A DNA stretch of 64,000 nucleotides from NCBI RefSeq assembly GCF_020422885.1, contig NZ_CP084622.1, positions 3,863,001 to 3,927,000 on the forward strand, in the 5' to 3' direction. The notes beneath the pieces are model-generated. The model was not told the DNA's origin and ran no database searches. It was given only the letters and a program-made list of their open reading frames with translations. The position numbers were made by a program, and so were the translations under genes. Source of the stretch: Mesobacillus sp. S13 (GTDB lineage Bacteria; Bacillota; Bacilli; Bacillales; Cytobacillaceae). Shown here in pieces: positions 1 through 7,212 of the stretch (positions within the stretch are counted from its first letter, which is position 1; each line of letters opens with the position of its first letter).

Positions 1-799
<799 letters not shown>

Positions 800-833
800 C
801 TAGCTTCCTCCTTCCTTTTTAAAAATAATTCAC

Positions 834-873
834 GAAAATAAAAGGACCCCGAAACAAAATTGCTTCGGGGTCC
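834..873 (-). terminator. Leader terminator of the ribD FMN riboswitch
   Basis: On the minus strand there is a perfect 10-bp stem, GGACCCCGAA with TTCGGGGTCC (873-864 and 853-844), followed by TTTTATTTTC. It sits between the aptamer and ribD, the position of the expression platform. The 5' arm (GACCCCGAAG) is also exactly complementary to the aptamer 5' strand CTTCGGGGTC at 1080-1071, so a 10-bp antiterminator pairing is possible when FMN is absent. Confidence 0.9.
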
Positions 874-944
874 TAAAAAAAGTTATGCCAAAATAGAGGG
901 TTAAAAAAGGGCATACTGGTCCCATTCTCTTAATCCTCGTTTTT

Positions 945-1081
945 TTCCTTCTCCCATCCAGACTTTAACTGTCGGCCCTGGAGTTTCACCAGATCCACCG
1001 TTTAACAAATGTTAACCGGGTCACGGACTAAGAAGCATCGCTTCATCACCGCCGGTTGGGAATTTCACCCGACCCCGAAGG
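945..1081 (-). promoter_or_regulatory. FMN riboswitch (RFN element) of the rib operon, 5' end reformed at the prophage junction
   Basis: Read on the minus strand it shows the RFN hallmarks in order: CTTCGGGG at the start, GGGTGAAATTCCC, AACCGGCGGTGATGAAG, AGTCCGTGAC, GGTGAAACTCCAGGGCCGAC, AGTTAAAGTCTGGATGGGAG, and closing GAAGGAA. The aptamer binds FMN and controls termination just upstream of ribD. P1 is now CCTTC with GAAGG (5 bp). The next bases (GTCG) come from the prophage and do not pair with the host AA. The missing TT that would extend P1 to 7 bp is found at the far prophage end. Confidence 0.95.
1071..1081. other. attL core: 11-bp direct repeat GACCCCGAAGG
   Basis: The same 11 bases occur at 39673-39683, just after the serine integrase gene. 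To the left of this copy is host riboswitch sequence. To the right is sequence with no riboswitch character, leading into phage genes. An arm CCCAAC lies at 1091-1096, with its inverted partner GTTGGG at 39652-39657. Rejoining the two phage ends gives a 47-bp segment bounded by these arms, a plausible attP size for a large serine integrase. Confidence 0.82.
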
Positions 1082-1130
1082 CGACTCTATCCCAACGGAC
1101 AAAGTCGTTTTATATTTAGTTGATAATCCT

Positions 1131-1159
1131 ATGGTATCGCAGTTTTCGTCATGTTGCAA
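1131..1159 (-). promoter_or_regulatory. Candidate prophage-borne promoter facing the riboswitch
   Basis: On the minus strand, TTGCAA (1159-1154), a 17-nt spacer and TACCAT (1136-1131). Each hexamer matches the consensus at 4 of 6 positions. Transcription would start near 1124 and enter the aptamer about 40 nt later. No better promoter was seen between the phage end and the riboswitch, so this is the best candidate for driving ribD in the lysogen. Confidence 0.4.
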
Positions 1160-1167
1160 TCTGGGTA

Positions 1168-1237
1168 TATAATTAATGGTGCTTAGCCAGCATTCTTCTT
1201 GATATAAATGGAGTCGGGGATATTCCTGGCTCTTATT
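1168..1237 (+). ncRNA. Weak promoter-terminator unit 1 (short transcript candidate)
   Basis: TATAAT at 1168-1173 with only a poor -35, then 43 bp from the -10 start to a hairpin, GAGTCGGG/CCTGGCTC (1211-1232), followed by TTATTT. The -10 and hairpin have the same spacing as in the unit 99 bp downstream, and the hairpin sequences are alike. There is no ORF between them. Confidence 0.25.
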
Positions 1238-1243
1238 TCCTTG

Positions 1244-1336
1244 TTGCGAAATATTCGGACATCTTGTATAATTTACTTATACGCCATATATCATTGCGAG
1301 CAGCAAAAGGAGCCGAGATTTTCCCGGCTCTTTTTT
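1244..1336 (+). ncRNA. Promoter-terminator unit 2: candidate ~58-nt small RNA at the prophage left end
   Basis: TTGCGA (1244-1249), a 17-nt spacer and TATAAT (1267-1272), then an intrinsic terminator with stem GAGCCG/CGGCTC (1310-1330) and TTTTTT. The predicted transcript is about 1279-1336, with no ORF. The hairpin also serves as a minus-strand terminator for the M23 gene that stops at 1335. The promoter matches well; a function is not known. Confidence 0.4.
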
Positions 1337-1943
1337 ATATCACCGCCAACCCTCCAAGTATAAACACCCCCATCACGCCCCATGTTGCAAGCCGAGAATG
1401 AACCATATTAAGTAGACCCCATACACCAATGCTAATCCCCACCAGGAGAGGTAATGCCACAATGTAATCCGCAATCCAATGCTGCAAGCCGTCACCAAGT
1501 ACCTTTTCACCGATCCACTTCCAACCATTGACCTCTGGTATGTCTCCAATTCCATCCCCAACCTTCCCATTCGCTATGAATTTTTCCCATGTGCTAGTCG
1601 GATCTACAAACTGTCCGTTATCTTTCATTCCAAAGTGTAAGTGCGGTCCTGTAGAATGACCTGTGTTTCCGCTTAGACCGATTATATCCCCCTCATGGAG
1701 TGTTTGCCCTGACTTAACTTTTATATCGCTCATATGCCCATATATGGCTTCTCTGCCATCAGCTAATCGAAGGATGACACCTTTTCCGATGTTCTGGCTT
1801 CCATAATCGACTACCCGCTCCACGACTGCTTCCCCTATGGAGTGCAACTGGCTCCCTTCTGGAAATCCAATGTCTATCCCTGTGTGTGGAGTCGGATGAA
1901 CCTGGCTGACTTCTCCGAATTTAGAAGTTATTCGTACAATCAT
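1335..1943 (-). CDS. M23 family metallopeptidase with C-terminal membrane segments
   Basis: A 202-aa protein. The zinc/catalytic residues of the M23 (LytM-type) fold are visible: H20 and D24 in PHTGIDIG, H70 in YGHM, and H101/H103 in GPHLHFG. No signal peptide is seen. Residues about 160-202 form two hydrophobic segments, so the peptidase precedes its anchor. It is the last gene of a four-gene cassette with a VirB2-like protein, a Replic_Relax protein and an FtsK-like ATPase. In conjugation systems a wall hydrolase opens peptidoglycan for the channel; that role here is inference. It is separate from the lysis cassette, so it is probably not the endolysin. Confidence 0.85.
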   Translation of the reverse strand: MIVRITSKFGEVSQVHPTPHTGIDIGFPEGSQLHSIGEAVVERVVDYGSQNIGKGVILRLADGREAIYGHMSDIKVKSGQTLHEGDIIGLSGNTGHSTGPHLHFGMKDNGQFVDPTSTWEKFIANGKVGDGIGDIPEVNGWKWIGEKVLGDGLQHWIADYIVALPLLVGISIGVWGLLNMVHSRLATWGVMGVFILGGLAVI

Positions 1944-1946
1944 GAT

Positions 1947-2390
1947 TTACACCGCGCTTTTCATGACTTCGATTAGAATATCCAGAACCATTGGAACAAT
2001 GTTGATCAGGATAATTCCTAAACCTGCCGACATCATCATGGAATATCCCTTCTCAGGATTTCGAATCATCACCATGATGACACCCCCAAGAGCCACAACC
2101 ATTGCCACAGGATAGGCCAGCACTTGCACCAATTCAATCAATGGGTCAAAGGCAGTCATGATTTTTGCTGACATATCTGCCTGCTGAGTCGTTACAGTAA
2201 TAACTTCATGCGCTGAAGCTGGAGTGGCTTTTGTGATTGGAGAGAATGCAAGTGGCAGCATGGATAATCCAAAAGCTAAGCCTGCTGTACTCCCTTTCTT
2301 CATCACTTCCATTTCTTCCACACTGATGATGTCCTTCCCTTTGTTCATGAAATCCTTAAAGCTGATCACTTCTTGCTTTTGTCTGAACAT
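1947..2390 (-). CDS. VirB2/TrbC-like small membrane protein
   Basis: A 147-aa protein. After a cytoplasmic N-terminus there is a hydrophobic stretch ending in an Ala-rich possible signal cleavage region (TPASAHE, about residues 57-63). Two strongly hydrophobic helices follow at about 88-108 and 118-140, separated by a short loop with charges (RNPEKGYS). This is the layout of VirB2/TrbC pilin-like subunits of type IV secretion systems. The start has RBS GGGGGAG. It lies 3 bp from the M23 gene and 12 bp from the Replic_Relax gene, so it is probably co-transcribed with both. Assignment is by topology only. Confidence 0.5.
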   Translation of the reverse strand: MFRQKQEVISFKDFMNKGKDIISVEEMEVMKKGSTAGLAFGLSMLPLAFSPITKATPASAHEVITVTTQQADMSAKIMTAFDPLIELVQVLAYPVAMVVALGGVIMVMIRNPEKGYSMMMSAGLGIILINIVPMVLDILIEVMKSAV

Positions 2391-2402
2391 GCTGTCTCCC
2401 CC

Positions 2403-2993
2403 TCAAATAAAGTCTTTCACTGTATATACTCGAACATCTAAACCTTCAGATGCTGTCTGCAGTTGTTTCCTTCTTAGCTCTGTTGTCGTGATCCAGATGA
2501 ATTTCGGCTGCTTCTCGAACACATTCAATTCCATAAGCTTCTTATATCGCTCAATTTTCCCTTTGTTCTTCACCATCTTCTGAGTGTGATCAACTTCAAT
2601 AATATAAAATTGATTGTTATTTTTAAAAATAGCATCGGCCACGACTGTTACTTTCCCCTTCACTTCCAGCTTCACTTCATTCTTCCATGTGGAAGGGCAG
2701 CCGTAGCCGATGAAAAGTGTATTCCTCATGATATAGTGCCTGGCTTGCGTGGTTTTCTTCATCACTTTGGTTGCTCCTACCCGCTCTCGACCTTCTTCAT
2801 TGAGATAGTAAATGTTCTCGCCATCTTTGAAGCTGTTTAGAAAATCGCCCATGTTCTTCAATACCCTTTGAGCGTTCCTGTCACTTTTCAACCTGTGAAG
2901 CTTCTGGATCTGTGACCGGCTAAGATAATCTAGTCTCTTCAATGACAAGAGTATGGCTTCCTCCCTTTGCTGCCTTTCGATTTCCTTCTTCAT
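2403..2993 (-). CDS. Replication-relaxation (Replic_Relax) family protein
   Basis: A 196-aa protein. The N-terminal part is a winged-helix-like region (AILLSLKRLDYLSRSQIQKL, about 13-32). The C-terminal part resembles a restriction-like core (FYIIEVDHTQ near residue 126, FIWITTT near 164), typical of the Replic_Relax family found on Gram-positive plasmids and phages. The biochemical role of the family is not settled. Its 5' end overlaps the FtsK-like gene by 74 bp, which suggests coupled translation. Confidence 0.75.
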   Translation of the reverse strand: MKKEIERQQREEAILLSLKRLDYLSRSQIQKLHRLKSDRNAQRVLKNMGDFLNSFKDGENIYYLNEEGRERVGATKVMKKTTQARHYIMRNTLFIGYGCPSTWKNEVKLEVKGKVTVVADAIFKNNNQFYIIEVDHTQKMVKNKGKIERYKKLMELNVFEKQPKFIWITTTELRRKQLQTASEGLDVRVYTVKDFI

Positions 2994-4215
2994 TCATTTC
3001 AACCCTTTCCTTCCGAGGTCTGATATTTATGTGTGGTTGAATGACTTTATTTATCGCATCATTCGAGATATATGGTGTTTGGACTTCAATCAATCCTAAA
3101 TCCTTATATAATGCCCTTCCTTGAACCGCTGGCAGTTTCTCCGCTCCTGGCTGATCGAGTACCACCTGACTTGCAGTGGCAGTATCGAGGACGAAGCACA
3201 ACCGCCCTATGCAGTTTCTTTTCACCTGTGAGCTAACAGTCTCGGCTGTCGGGTATTGAGTTGTGTATATAAGCCTGAGACCGCTTGCTCTGCCTTTCCT
3301 GGCTATGTCCTTCAATAAAGCCTGGCACTCTTTGTCATCAGCCATATCAGCCGCTTCATCGATGACGATAAAATGTCTTTCCTTTACTCCTGCATCTTTT
3401 ACATTAGAAAATCCATTTTCCAGCAAATATTCCGTCATGCTATCCATTTCTTCTACTGCTGCTTCAAGTGCTTTAACTGCTTCTTCCACATTCGTTGCAT
3501 AGGCCTTCACTTGTTTTAAATTTCGGTACCGATTAAATTCCAGACCGCCTTTTAAGTCGATAAGGGTAAAAGAAACATTTTCGCCTTGGTTATGCAGCAA
3601 CGTGTTGATCGTGCAGTTTACCCAGTTAGATTTTCCGAAGTCCGTTGTGCCGGCCACAATGATATGAGCTTTCTTTTCGAAGTCGTAAAGAATCATCCCG
3701 CCTCTGCTTTTGCCCACTGGCACCTTCCATCCCTTTGATATTCCAGTTTCAAAGTTGAATTTAGTTGGTAATGGTTCATTGAATACTTTAATCTTCAAAA
3801 CACCGTCATAAGAAAGCTCTATTTCCTTCCTGACATCTTTTTTCTTCTCCAATAATGCTTTTATATCCTTCGTGATGTTCCTGTTCAATTTAAGACTTCT
3901 GAGGTCATCCAGCGATATGTCCACAAGTGATTGTTTGTTATTCAAGCCATCCTGGATATGCTCTTTCTTCAACTCGTAATCGTGGAAGCTTTTACCCAAT
4001 GGGATTCGATATGCGTATTCAATCCCTACTACCTTTTCACCGTCCTTAATTTTGGACTTCCTGAGTAGCTGCATGTTATCGTCTTTGAAGTCCAGGCCAT
4101 TCTGAGCACATATTTTCTGAATTTTTGCCGCGTCACTGTTCACATTTTTCTTTTGTAAATAAGAAAATCCCATCAAACCTCCCGCTAAAATGCTGCTAGT
4201 AATCTCGAATATCAT
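2920..4215 (-). CDS. FtsK/SpoIIIE-type DNA translocase
   Basis: About 431 aa from ATG 4215, preceded by AAAGGTGGTG; a longer TTG start at 4257 has no RBS. The N-terminus has one hydrophobic segment. The motor domain shows a Walker A variant, AGTTDFGKSNW, and Walker B, FIVIDEAADM. It also has the TTQYPTAETVSSQVKRN region characteristic of FtsK/TcpA-type ATPases. It is far shorter than chromosomal SpoIIIE and lacks a gamma domain, so it resembles the coupling or translocation ATPases of conjugative elements. It heads the cassette with Replic_Relax, VirB2-like and M23 genes. Confidence 0.88.
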   Translation of the reverse strand: MIFEITSSILAGGLMGFSYLQKKNVNSDAAKIQKICAQNGLDFKDDNMQLLRKSKIKDGEKVVGIEYAYRIPLGKSFHDYELKKEHIQDGLNNKQSLVDISLDDLRSLKLNRNITKDIKALLEKKKDVRKEIELSYDGVLKIKVFNEPLPTKFNFETGISKGWKVPVGKSRGGMILYDFEKKAHIIVAGTTDFGKSNWVNCTINTLLHNQGENVSFTLIDLKGGLEFNRYRNLKQVKAYATNVEEAVKALEAAVEEMDSMTEYLLENGFSNVKDAGVKERHFIVIDEAADMADDKECQALLKDIARKGRASGLRLIYTTQYPTAETVSSQVKRNCIGRLCFVLDTATASQVVLDQPGAEKLPAVQGRALYKDLGLIEVQTPYISNDAINKVIQPHINIRPRKERVEMNEEGNRKAAKGGSHTLVIEETRLS

Positions 4216-4257
4216 AAATGGCACCACCACCTTTAAGAATACGAAGTATAGTCCCAA

Positions 4258-4507
4258 ACCAAACGAATAATAGATACAAGTTTCAGTGACTGACTTAGAG
4301 CGATTCTTTATGTCGTTTTATTGTTCGCCCTCCGTCATAGTGGAAGAAGGGGGAAACCGTATGATCTAAACGATTTTTCGAGTGCTCCCTATCTGCGAAC
4401 TTTTTAAGGTATAGTAAATCGTATGCCCAAACGAAATTAAATTGCCTGTCCTCGGAAAGAAAATTCGAAAAAGGGAATAAATGCTTGTCTGTTGAATATA
4501 TAGACAG
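4258..4507. other. Intergenic region between divergent units
   Basis: This AT-rich stretch separates the minus-strand FtsK cassette from a plus-strand mini-operon. It contains an imperfect inverted repeat, CTTGTCTGTTGAATATATAG with AGACAG, at about 4484-4507, just before the HTH gene. That is a candidate operator for the HTH protein. No coding sequence was recognised. Confidence 0.4.
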
Positions 4508-4516
4508 GTGATGAAT

Positions 4517-4705
4517 ATGAGGTGTAGGATAGAAGAATTGATAAAAGCAAGAGGACTCCAGAAGTCATTCGTGGCTAAAAAGCTGGGGATCAGTGTGAAG
4601 CAGCTAAGGAATTATGAAACTGAACACAGTGATATTTCCCTTAAGAAATCTTTCATTCTTGCCGATATATTGGGCGTGAAGGTCGATGATCTTTATGAAC
4701 GTTAG
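4517..4705 (+). CDS. Small XRE-family HTH regulator
   Basis: A 62-aa protein from ATG 4517 (RBS AGGTGA); a GTG at 4508 is an in-frame alternative. A single helix-turn-helix fills most of the chain (SFVAKKLGISVKQLRNYE), followed by LADILGVKVDDLYE, typical of XRE/Cro-like regulators. It is transcribed against the surrounding phage genes and heads a three-gene plus-strand unit, so it may control that unit in the lysogen. It is not the main repressor, which lies at 37.5 kb. Confidence 0.8.
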   Translation: MRCRIEELIKARGLQKSFVAKKLGISVKQLRNYETEHSDISLKKSFILADILGVKVDDLYER

Positions 4706-4788
4706 AAATTAAATTGGTGAAAAGAGGAAATAATATTCATCTGTGGAATACATATTAGTAAAAATTGAATTATTAGGAGGAAATTAAA

Positions 4789-4995
4789 ATGATGTATTTA
4801 TTAGCTGTTATTCTGCCCCCTGTTGCCGTGTTATTGAAAGGAAAGCCATTTCAGGCATTACTTAATCTGGTACTTACAATTTTTTTCTGGCTGCCGGGAG
4901 TCATTCACGCATGGATCGTCATTAATGGAGCAAATGCAGATAAGCGAATGAGGGAACAAGCGAAGATTATTGCTCAAGCAAATAAGCAGCAGTGA
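4789..4995 (+). CDS. YqaE/Pmp3-like small membrane protein
   Basis: A 68-aa protein with the Pmp3/YqaE pattern: LAVILPPVAVLLKGK, then a second helix with LPGVIHAWIVIN. Family members are tiny two-helix membrane proteins linked to membrane potential and stress in other organisms. The RBS is GGAGGAAATTAAA. Its stop overlaps the next gene's GTG start (GTGA), so the two are translationally coupled. Its presence in a prophage suggests expression in the lysogen. Confidence 0.75.
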   Translation: MMYLLAVILPPVAVLLKGKPFQALLNLVLTIFFWLPGVIHAWIVINGANADKRMREQAKIIAQANKQQ

Positions 4996-5210
4996 TCACT
5001 TTAAAAATAAAGTACCTTTCTCCAGCTGGCCGAGTTGAACAAAGAGGATCTTTCACACTGAAAGGCCGTAAACCGGAAAAAGTCGCTTTAGATTGGATTA
5101 AGCAGATCAGGAAAGAAGTATACTTTGAGGAATTGCTTGAAGTAATTGTGGATGGAAAAGAGGATTTAACTGAAAAGGTCATAGAAATGATGAAAGCCCC
5201 ACTCGATTAG
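4992..5210 (+). CDS. Hypothetical small phage protein
   Basis: A 72-aa protein with a GTG start overlapping the preceding stop by 4 nt. It has a basic N-terminal half (LSPAGRVEQRGSF...GRKPEKVALDWIKQIRKE) and an acidic C-terminal half. I do not recognise the family. The plus-strand unit ends here at a terminator shared with the amidase gene. Confidence 0.7.
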   Translation: MITLKIKYLSPAGRVEQRGSFTLKGRKPEKVALDWIKQIRKEVYFEELLEVIVDGKEDLTEKVIEMMKAPLD

Positions 5211-5227
5211 GAGTGAGGCTTCTTTTT
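5194..5227. terminator. Bidirectional terminator between the plus-strand unit and the amidase
   Basis: Stem AAGCCCCACTC/GAGTGAGGCTT with loop GATTAG and a T-run (CTTTTTAT) on the plus strand and A/T on the other. It overlaps the 3' ends of both convergent genes. Confidence 0.8.
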
Positions 5228-6107
5228 ATGGAGCAAGTGCTCCGTCTTTACCGGCTTTTAATGTAACATTAACAGGTGTGTTTTCAGCCATAGAACCGTC
5301 TGGATTCAGGTAATAAAGCTTTCCCTTGTAAGTAACGGTGCCAGTCATCATTTCGCCTTTGTCTGGATCTGGATTAAGATAATACCACTTTCCTTTATCC
5401 TTTATCCAACCATTTTGCATTTCCCCTTGATCATTGAGGAAATACCATTTATTCTTCCACTTCACCCAGCCGGTTTCCTTTTTGCCTTTTTCGTAGAAGA
5501 ACCACTTGCCATTTTCCTTCTTCCAGCCTTCCTTCTGTTCAAGAGGTTTATAAGGGTGTTTAATATGCTTACAGAAAGCTTTTATAGGTGCTTCAGCGTA
5601 GGCTTTCCAGTTCTCACTAAAATGTTTGAAATCCGCCTCATTATCTAAGAAACAGTACTCAATGATATTGGTTTTTACCGCTCCGGTTCTTCTATTCATG
5701 TAGTAATAATCTGCACCATTCGAACCTTTGCGAGTGTAGACCTTTACTGTTTCTTGACCGACTGCTTCCAATTCTTCTTTAATTAGATTAGCTAATTCAC
5801 CGTCATCATAAATACTGTGTATGACCTCTGCCCGATCACCTCCGCCAGCATTTAGGTGGTTGGAAAAACAATACGTTGCACCGCTGTTTTTAACAGTTGA
5901 AACACGTTCGTTTTCTTCCAAATCAACATCTTTGGTACGACTGATGACTACCGGAACACCTAGCGCTTGGAATCGTTCGTATTGATACAGTGAAATTTTC
6001 AATGTCCAATCTTCTTCTCTGCCATATTTTGAAACAGCTCCAGGGTCTTTACCACCATGTCCGGGGTCAATTATCAAAATAGGTTTTCTTAACACATTGT
6101 AAGGCAT
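5226..6107 (-). CDS. Phage endolysin: N-acetylmuramoyl-L-alanine amidase (Amidase_3) with cell-wall-binding repeats
   Basis: A 293-aa protein. The Amidase_3 domain (about 9-180) has zinc ligands in IDPGHGGKDPGA and SNHLNAGG, with the catalytic Glu in NIIEYCFLDN. From about residue 193 there are four Trp/Tyr-rich CW_binding-type repeats (GWKKENGKWFFYEKG, GWVKWKNKWYFLND, GWIKDKGKWYYLNP, GTVTYKGKLYYLNP). It cleaves the amide between MurNAc and L-Ala to release virions. RBS AGGAGGGAGAAAT. Holin and XhlA-like genes lie directly upstream in the same direction. Confidence 0.95.
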   Translation of the reverse strand: MPYNVLRKPILIIDPGHGGKDPGAVSKYGREEDWTLKISLYQYERFQALGVPVVISRTKDVDLEENERVSTVKNSGATYCFSNHLNAGGGDRAEVIHSIYDDGELANLIKEELEAVGQETVKVYTRKGSNGADYYYMNRRTGAVKTNIIEYCFLDNEADFKHFSENWKAYAEAPIKAFCKHIKHPYKPLEQKEGWKKENGKWFFYEKGKKETGWVKWKNKWYFLNDQGEMQNGWIKDKGKWYYLNPDPDKGEMMTGTVTYKGKLYYLNPDGSMAENTPVNVTLKAGKDGALAP

Positions 6108-6118
6108 ATTTCTCCCTC

Positions 6119-6385
6119 CTATTGTGGTTCCTGATATCGTTTCGCCCGTGCACTATCTTCTATACCAGCTGTGGTCGGATCATTGACCGCATTCCACATA
6201 CTAGCCGCAATCGTTAACACTACATAAGGATTCTGGATTGCATCTCCAATTAAATTAAAAACAGAACCCCAAGTAGTGAGGTCCTGCGCTGTCAGTCCGA
6301 AATATGCGAGAATTGGCATGAAAAATGCTAATCCCATTTGCGCCAAGAATACTGGGTTTTTAAATCTTACTTTCCAGTTAATCAT
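6119..6385 (-). CDS. Phage holin (phi LC3-type)
   Basis: An 88-aa protein starting at MINWKVRFKNP, RBS GGGAGGAAAAGCAA; an upstream in-frame ATG at 6424 has no good RBS. The KNPVFL...AQMGLAFFMPILAYFG...TTWG pattern and a second hydrophobic region near NPYVVLTIAASMWNAVNDPTT are typical of the phi LC3 holin family. It forms membrane lesions that let the amidase reach the wall. It sits 12 bp upstream of the endolysin. Confidence 0.92.
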   Translation of the reverse strand: MINWKVRFKNPVFLAQMGLAFFMPILAYFGLTAQDLTTWGSVFNLIGDAIQNPYVVLTIAASMWNAVNDPTTAGIEDSARAKRYQEPQ

Positions 6386-6398
6386 TTGCTTTTCCTCC

Positions 6399-6716
6399 CT
6401 ATTGCTTGTTTGCAACGGCTTCAAGAATTAAATATAAAAACCCTCCAGCTCCAAGGGCAGCTCCTGTTACTTTCCAAAACTGCTGTTGGGTAAATGCCTT
6501 TCCGTTTAACACATGATCTAAAAGCTTTTGTGTCATTTCCTGTTGTTTCCCTGACTCTTTGAGTACCGTCATTTCGGTGGCTGTTAGCTGCGCTTTGATC
6601 TCCATGTTAATCTTTTCTTGCTGCAATCGATATTCTTCCAGGCTTTTTATTCGCTCTTCATGATTGTCTAATCGTTCTGGCACTGTCATCTCCTCCAATG
6701 TGGTACCCCCTCTCAC
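6399..6716 (-). CDS. XhlA/BhlA-like holin-associated membrane protein
   Basis: A 105-aa protein with an N-terminal coiled coil (ERLDNHEERIKSLEEY onward, about 14-65) and one C-terminal membrane helix (VTGAALGAGGFLYLILEAVA, about 84-101). This is the layout of PBSX XhlA, which acts with the holin and amidase in lysis. The listed GTG start has AAAGGG upstream; an internal ATG (MTVPERL) sits too close to GGAGG to be preferred. Confidence 0.75.
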   Translation of the reverse strand: MRGGTTLEEMTVPERLDNHEERIKSLEEYRLQQEKINMEIKAQLTATEMTVLKESGKQQEMTQKLLDHVLNGKAFTQQQFWKVTGAALGAGGFLYLILEAVANKQ

Positions 6717-6746
6717 CTATTTACCCTTTATAACTGATGGTCAATA

Positions 6747-6890
6747 TCATGCTTCAGTACTATCTTTCTGAGGTGTGGCCAGGATCATATCAGCCTCTTC
6801 CTGTGTGATAAATCCTTTGCCGACATAGTTATTAATCTGGGTTTCTGTCACTCTTCCCATGATCCACATATTAAGTAAAAATCCGTACAT
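6747..6890 (-). CDS. XkdX-like small tail-region protein
   Basis: A 47-aa protein (MYGFLLNMWIMGRVTETQ..., then VGKGFITQEEADMILA) matching the XkdX pattern of a short helical protein with a G-x-I-T-x-E-E-A motif, usually encoded between the tail fibre and lysis genes. RBS AAGGAGTGGTGAAA. Confidence 0.75.
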   Translation of the reverse strand: MYGFLLNMWIMGRVTETQINNYVGKGFITQEEADMILATPQKDSTEA

Positions 6891-6902
6891 TTTCACCACT
6901 CC

Positions 6903-7202
6903 TTATACAATGTCCATCAGTGTTAAAATGGCAGCTTCTGCGCTTTCCAACCTGGTCCTCAAATCTAGGTTCTCTTCCACAAGATCGTGGGCAGGATATT
7001 CTTCCTTTTTGTCAAGTTGGATGATTTCATCGGTTAAGGTTTCTCCGACTTCCAGTTCATCATCGAGCAAAATAAAAGGGAATTTGATTCCTGTTAAAGA
7101 ACCACCCTCCCATCTCACATCATTCCCTTCCACAACTGGAGAGAGAATGTTTTCTCGTATTTCTTTAATGTTATGTTCCTGATCGTAGATAACGAGTTTC
7201 AT
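6903..7202 (-). CDS. Phage protein of the tail-fibre/lysis junction, unknown function
   Basis: A 99-aa acidic protein (MKLVIYDQEHNIKEIRENIL) with a C-terminal coiled-coil tendency (LVEENLDLRTRLESAEAAIL). This gene type is common directly downstream of the Tal/tail-spike gene in Bacillus phages; no function is known to me. It lies 10 bp from the preceding tail gene. Confidence 0.7.
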   Translation of the reverse strand: MKLVIYDQEHNIKEIRENILSPVVEGNDVRWEGGSLTGIKFPFILLDDELEVGETLTDEIIQLDKKEEYPAHDLVEENLDLRTRLESAEAAILTLMDIV

Positions 7203-7212
7203 AATCTCCCTC

